64,000 nt of DNA. Source: Odobenus rosmarus divergens (lineage: Eukaryota > Chordata > Mammalia > Carnivora > Odobenidae). Position numbers and translations under genes: made by a program. The stretch lies in contig NW_004450563.1 of the NCBI RefSeq assembly GCF_000321225.1, forward strand, positions 1 to 64,000, given 5' to 3'. Under the pieces are notes generated by a model, which was given only the letters and a program-made list of their open reading frames with translations, ran no database searches and was not told where the DNA came from. Positions 58,791 through 64,000 of this stretch are shown one piece after another. Each line of letters starts with the position of its first letter. The first letter of the stretch is position 1.

Positions 58791-59490
58791 TTTAGTCCTA
58801 CAAGTTTCACCTTTCAAATAATACGTGCCCTCAATAAAGCATGTAAGAGTAACTTTCATGACACATATAATCATTTTAAAAGGGTGCAAACTTCCTATCA
58901 CCAGCTAAGTACGGAAGCAAAACCTACTACCTCTTTTGTTTGGCAAATAGCCAACCTGAAGGAATGAAAGAATAAAAGAGGAAAAGAAGCATGAAGAGCT
59001 GAGCAGGAGAGTGTCTCCATGGAGATCGTAATAACTAAGTTGGGTGACAATTAAGGAAGTATGGCTTGGGATATAAGAAGACAGAACATGGAGCAAGGGG
59101 CTATAGAAATAGCTCAGACTGGTTCTGTAGCACACAGGAGGGACTGTATTTGAGCAAATGGGTAAAATCAATTAGGTTGAAAAACTGTCTCTGCTTAATC
59201 AAACATTCTATTGAGTCATAACATGTGTTCATTAACATTAGCATGGGTAAGTGCAACCTCTTTTAGAGTAGCCAATTTGAACTCTAAAATCATTTTCGAC
59301 CTTCCGATGTTACCAAATGTAAATCTTTAAGAAATGAAAAATGTACTGATAATTCTGCTGGCCCTATCAAACATAATTTATGCACCTAAGCCCTAATGGT
59401 TGAGAATTCTCTTTTCTTTGTTCTTTAAGTAGAGCTTTTATCCCTGATCTGTACAATGCCTACTCATTCAGCCAAATGTTATACGTGTTA
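58791..59490. other. No recognised feature
   Basis: No repeat or exon recognised. Minus-strand frame 58905-59171 (88 codons) has no domain. Confidence 0.4.
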
Positions 59491-59494
59491 TTTT

Positions 59495-59645
59495 ATTAGT
59501 AGAAAGAGCAATGAACTAAAAATCAGGAATCAGGATATTCGTCTTCTCTTCTACCTTAAACTTGGCCAACAATCTCTCAGCTCCTCTGTGACTCATTTTC
59601 TCACTTGGATAGTGCAAATTAATAAAACCTCTGACCTGTCTTATA
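59495..59645 (+). repeat. MIR-like fragment
   Basis: 'tagaaagagcaatgaac', 'cttggccaacaatctctcag' and 'actcattttctcacttgg' follow the sense MIR order with strong decay. Confidence 0.5.
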
Positions 59646-59649
59646 AAAT

Positions 59650-60685
59650 TCTTGGGTAACCTAATTGTCTTTTAGTGTGTTGGAATATATAATAAAAACT
59701 ATTATTCCAGAGTTATTTCATACAGTTAGAGGACATAGGAAGAAAGTGGCTATTTTACCTTAGCTAGTGAAATAGTTTTGCCAACAACAATTTAGTTGAA
59801 ATGAAGACTAGGTAGGGTAACCCTGTAATTTATTGTTCAGACTGGAAAACTTGGGTAGTAAAAGGGCTATTAATAATGACCTCAGATCAGCAGATATAAA
59901 TGGGGATTATCCCAAGCAACTGAGCTACATGGTCACTCAGTCTGGAGGACTAGTCTTGAAGCTTCATTTGCATAGATTGTGCAGTGTTTTTCCTGAGATT
60001 ATGTTTGTTTTGTGTGATTGACAAGAGGTGGAATGATAGAGATTTGGAGATGCACAGGGATTCCCCAAAGAAAGGAAAAGTGTTCAGAGTTAGATATGTA
60101 AATTTAATTATCAAAAAATAGATTTTAAAAACCTAGAAAATATTTGAAGAATTATATGCCTGGAGACTCCAAAGGAGAAGAAATATTTTAAAACATTTAA
60201 TTTTCTTATTTTGGTAACATTTAAAACTAATGAAAAAGTAAAAAGTGTGGTTAATTTTGTAGTCATTTGACTACATTTGACTTAAGATGGAAATAAGTGA
60301 TATATTGTATCATATATTATATATTACATATTGTAATATATATTATATTCCAGACTGCCTTATGCTCCAAACATCATAATATCAATATACATATTTTTAA
60401 TGCTTGATAAGGAGAAAAACCTCCAATAATTTTCAAGAGATAACACACTATGTAAGTGCATAACAGAAAATACTACACTATAATAATGAAAAGGAAGATT
60501 ATTTTACATTATGTTATCTTATGTTTGAATAATGAAACAGATATTTTATATTTTATGGAATAATTTAGAAAAAATAAGTGGCCAATTAAACTCATACAAC
60601 TAGTAAGTAACAAAACTAGGAATCAATTTAATTCTTCTTGATAAAAATAATCACTGTGGAAAAAAATTAACAAAAACCAAACCTC
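59650..60685. other. No recognised feature
   Basis: AT-rich. 60300-60352 is nearly pure TATATT/ATAT and could form a cruciform. Confidence 0.4.
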
Positions 60686-60689
60686 AAAT

Positions 60690-61180
60690 TGTGATCATAT
60701 TTGAATGGATAAATAAATTGTGTGAAATCATAAAATACAGAATTGAGAATGAATGAAATACTATGAAATACTACAGCACCCAAAACATGGTTGAATCTCT
60801 CAAAACTAATATTGAACAAAAGAAGCCAGAGATAAACATACTGTATGATCCCATTTATATGAAGTTCAAAAAGAGACATCACTAAGCTGTAATAATGAGC
60901 AATTCCTAATTAAGTGATAAGAGTATATGGGGAAAAATAAGTGATTGCCACAAATTTTAGAGTAATAAACTTTTCTAGGAAGGAAGATTTACAGTTGTAA
61001 GCTAGAAATGTTCTTTATCTTCATGTAGGTTTTCAATATACAGAGTTGGCTTGTTTGGAAATTATTAAATTATATTTATGTTTTATGCACTCTTCTCTAC
61101 GTGTGTGATATCATAATTCTAAGTTTTAGAGATAATATAAAGAATTTATGGGTAATTTTATGTCAATAAATTTTTTTAAT
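60690..61180 (+). mobile_element. Old L1M/HAL1-like 3' end
   Basis: 'atactatgaaatactacag', 'catggttgaatctctcaaaa', 'agaagccagagataaac' and 'tgtatgatcccatttatatg' are the typical sense order of old L1 ORF2 C-terminus and 3' UTR. No open frame survives. Confidence 0.8.
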
Positions 61181-61626
61181 TACTTGGAGAATTAGATTTG
61201 TAGAAATATACAGTATGTCAGAATTGACTCTAAAAGAAATAAAAAACCCAAAAGAATTGTAACCATTAAACAAAGTACATCTAAATTTTAGTGTTCCCTA
61301 AATGGCTTTAGAGGATGTTCTACCGAGTATTTAATAAACAAATAAGTTAAATTTATAGAAACTCTTTTAGAGTACAGAAAAATAGAAAACACTTCCAAAG
61401 TATTTTATGAGAATAATAAAATCCTAATTTCAAAACCAAGTAAGAACTAACAAACAAGGAGGGGGCAGAATTACATACCTACCCCACATAGAACATAAAG
61501 AAGATATAGAATACCCTAAACAAAGTGTTAGCAAATACAGCAAATTTTTAAAAAGATAATATGCCACGATAAAGTTATGTTTATTCCAGGAATGCAAGCT
61601 TAACCAAATATCAGAAAAAGACTGAA

Positions 61627-61829
61627 GTAGGGGCACCTGGGTGGCTCAGTCGTTAAGCATCTGCCTTCAGCTCAGGTCATGATCCGGGGGTCCTGGGATC
61701 GAGCCCCACAATGGGCTCCCTGCTCAGCAGGAAGCCTGCTTCTCCCTCTCACACTCCCCCTGCTTGTGTTCCCTCTCTCACTGTGCTTCTTTCTCTCAAA
61801 TAAATAAATAAAATCTAAAAAAAAAAAAA
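61627..61829 (+). mobile_element. Can-SINE, young, sense, 14-bp TSD
   Basis: A sense SINE with the 'gctcagtcgttaag' head variant and a 14-A tail. Perfect TSD 'agaaaaagactgaa' is at 61613-61626 and 61830-61843. Confidence 0.97.
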
Positions 61830-62015
61830 AGAAAAAGACTGAAATAATTAGCCACAATAACATTTTTAAGAAGAAAAAACGTATGATCATCATCTCAATA
61901 GTTGCAGACACAACATTCCATAAAATTCAAAATTTTATAGCTAAAATATTTAATAAACTAAAAATGAAATAGAACTTCCTAACAAAATTCAACAAATAAG
62001 ACATATAAAAGAATT

Positions 62016-62208
62016 TTATTTTATTTTTTAAAGGTTTTATTTATTTATTTGAGAGAGAGAGAACAAGCAGAGGGGAGGGTTAGAGGGAGAGGGAGGAGCA
62101 GACTCCCCAGTGAGCAGGGAGCCTAATGCCGGACTCGATTTCAGGACCCTGGGATCATGACCTGAGGTGAAGGCAGACGCTTAACTGACTGAGCCACCCA
62201 GGTGCCCC
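62016..62208 (-). mobile_element. Can-SINE, antisense, with TSD
   Basis: A reverse SINE. TSD is 'catataaaagaatt' (62002-62015) versus 'catataaagaatt' (62209-62221), with a one-base length difference in the A-run. Confidence 0.95.
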
Positions 62209-63419
62209 CATATAAAGAATTAAAGAAAACAAGAATAAGAATTCCTTATAGAAAGTCAACAATAACATCACAAATAATAATAAAATGCTTAAGCTTATTT
62301 AAAAGCAATCAAGGCACAGATACTTGCTATTATCAATTCTTTTAAACAGCTTAACTATATATTGGTGCCTACACATTTTAGTTAGGTAAAAAAAAAGAAA
62401 AAGAAAATAGAAAGTAGTATATAAATAAGAAAGAGAAAAAAAATATTCAATATTGCACATGACCAGATTGTTTACCTAGAAAATTTCCCCCAAATTACTT
62501 AAATACTATTTGAATTAGTAGAAAATTTAGCAAGCTTGGGTAGATTAAAAAGTCACTAGTGAAAATAAATTGAATTTCTACATATATACAAAAATCAGAT
62601 AAAATACACAATTACAAAAGAATGTTCACAACCCACAAAACACATGCAAAATCAATTTTGTTTCTACATGCTAACAGGGAAAGTAAAAACACAATACCAT
62701 TTGCATTCACTTCAGAGAAAATGGAAAATTTATAATAAACCACAAAATGTGGAACCTGGATGCTGAAAATTACAAGATGTTGATGAAAGAAATTAAAGAA
62801 GACTTAAATAAATGGAAAGACATATAATGTCCATAGAATGGAAAACTCAATATAGTAAAGATATTGATTATTCTCAAATTGATCTATAGATTTAACCCAA
62901 TTCCATTAAAAATTTTGCTGAAATATTTTGTATATGTAAACATTTATTCTAAAATACATATGGCAAAGTATAAGTTTTAGAACAGCTAAACTAATCTTGA
63001 AAAAGATGGGTAAAGTGGAAGGATCACTCTACTTCACATGAAGCTCTGCTATGGGCCTAATGAGATCAGAAGACTATGACTTTGGTGTAAAAATGAAAAC
63101 ATGGATCAATAACCAGAATAGGAAATCCAATAATAAATCCACACAAAAATGTCCAACTAGTTTTTCACTAAGATGCAAAAGTAGTTAAATGGAAGAACAG
63201 CCTTTTCAATAAATGGTGTGGGAGCATCTGGACACACATAGGTCAAAAAGTGAACCTCAATCTAAATCTCACACCTAATACAAAACTAACCCAAAATGAA
63301 TCATAGACTAAATGTAAAATATAAAATAAAATAAAAATATAAAATTTTGTTGAAGCTATTCCTACAGAAATATATGGACCTTTGTACTTCTGTAGGAGTC
63401 AGAGTTTTCCTGAGAAAGA

Positions 63420-63500
63420 AAGATTCTTTCCCTCTGCCCCTCTCCTCATGCATGCATGCTCTCTGTCTCTAGAATAAATAAATGTTTAAAAATAAATAAA
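63420..63500 (+). mobile_element. Can-SINE 3' fragment
   Basis: 'gattctttccctctgcccc', 'catgctctctgtctctag' and 'aataaataaatg' are the CT-rich segment and tail of a sense SINE without its head. No TSD found. A truncated insertion or later deletion is possible. Confidence 0.65.
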
Positions 63501-63598
63501 TAGGAAGACTCAATGTAAAGATTGCACAGCAAATTTCCAACATGACTTCTATATCCTGAGACATAGAACCAATAGAGGTGAAGCAGAAGAGGAGTGGA

Positions 63599-63792
63599 GG
63601 GCGCCTGGGTGGCTCAGTTGGTTAAGCGACTGCCTTCAGCTCAGGTCATGATCCTGGAGTCCCGGGATCGGGTCCCGCATCGGGCTCCCCACTCAGCGGG
63701 GAGTCTGCTTCTCCCTCTGACCCTCCCCCCTCTCATGCTCTCTCTATCTCATTCACTCTCTCAAATAAATAAATAAAATCTTTGAAAAAAAA
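63599..63792 (+). mobile_element. Can-SINE, sense, diverged 14-bp TSD
   Basis: A complete sense SINE starting 'ggcgcctgggtggctcag'. TSD is 'agaagaggagtgga' (63585-63598) versus 'agaaggggaatgga' (63793-63806), two mismatches. It lies inside the LTR-like repeat. Confidence 0.95.
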
Positions 63793-64000
63793 AGAAGGGG
63801 AATGGAAAGAGAAAGAGATTTATTTTAAGGTATTAGCTCACATGACTGTGGAGGCTGGCAAATCCAAGATCTGTAGGACAGGTCCACAGGCTTCAGGGAA
63901 GAGTTGATGTTGCAGCTCGAGGTTGAAGTTAGTCTGTTGTCAGAATGGCCTCCCTTTTAGGGGAAATCAGTCTTTTTCTTAAGGCCTTCAACTAATCAGT

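Larger units (their letters stand above)
61400..63385 (+). mobile_element. Ancient L1M ORF2 relic, sense, with two SINEs
   Basis: Sense ORF2 landmarks in order: 'ttattccaggaatgcaagc', 'gatcatcatctcaatagttg', after the second SINE 'atcagataaaatacacaatt', 'gaaattaaagaagac', 'gaaaaagatgggtaaagtgg' and 'ttttcaataaatggtgtggg'. It covers the RT domain to the C-terminal side and is cut off near 63385. Stops and indels throughout show it is dead. Confidence 0.82.
63386..64000. mobile_element. LTR-like old repeat, split by SINE material, runs off the right edge
   Basis: 'gagtcagagttttcctgag' (63395), 'agaaccaatag' (63565) and 'gagatttattttaagg ... ctcacatgactgtggaggc' (63815-63857) keep the order of a common mammalian repeat that I remember as 'gggttctccagagaaacagaaccaatagg...', probably an LTR or MER element. 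The end lies outside the window. I am unsure of its name and strand. Confidence 0.5.

Overview
The window looks like AT-rich, non-coding carnivoran nuclear DNA (intergenic or deep intronic). At least 20 copies of the tRNA-Lys-derived Can-SINE are present. They are recognisable by the head 'cctgggtggctcag' or its complement 'ctgagccacccagg', the B-box-like 'gatcgagcccc' and the 'aataaataaataaaatctt' tail. L1 pieces of carnivore type are also present, including 3' UTRs ending 'taacataacataataaaa' and a 5' UTR with 'ctcctccgccatcttgg'. SINE sub-types such as those at 15241, 37012 and 37337 ('gacacagcgagagag', 'ttcccgcggagcaggg') resemble, from memory, those of bears, seals and relatives more than the dog. 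The arctoid assignment is inference.

I found no convincing host protein-coding exon, CpG island, functional tRNA/rRNA gene or CRISPR. Nearly every short open frame lies inside a repeat, an ancient transposon relic or random AT-rich sequence. The window is a layered record of retrotransposition.

Layout. 1-166: 5' end of a minus-strand L1 leaving the window. 2460-5640: old antisense L1, with a SINE at 4512. 7600-10390: an unidentified block, an old L1-associated repeat and two SINEs. 10616-14480: MER5-like, MIR and L2 relics. 17640-19170: L2 and a possible LTR. 20152-20664: a (GAAA)n array holding a 380-base assembly gap. 20950-22900: L2, a TG...CA solo LTR split by a SINE, and a young 5'-truncated L1. 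24659-30900: SINEs, a truncated U6 retropseudogene (29615-29673) with target-site duplications (TSDs), MIR and MER5A. 33264-34605: two related DNA-transposon-like copies. 36425-37661: an L1 with an inverted 5' part, carrying two SINEs in opposite orientation. 40825-46160: L1 3' ends, three SINEs and a young L1 nested in an older antisense L1. 47880-51700: a long antisense L1M. 51985-52020: a minimal 36-bp L1 insertion. 54310-56500: an ERVL-like internal relic. 58340-58790: a microsatellite and a palindromic element. 60690-63385: sense L1M with SINEs. 63386-64000: an LTR-like repeat split by SINEs.

No gene system operates here. The most interesting items are the tailless U6 retropseudogene, the inverted L1, the poly(A)-only and 36-bp L1 insertions with TSDs, the opposed SINE pair and the palindromic element. 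Repeat names come from memory of consensus sequences, without a database search. Family-level calls are firmer than subfamily calls, and edges of old repeats are approximate.
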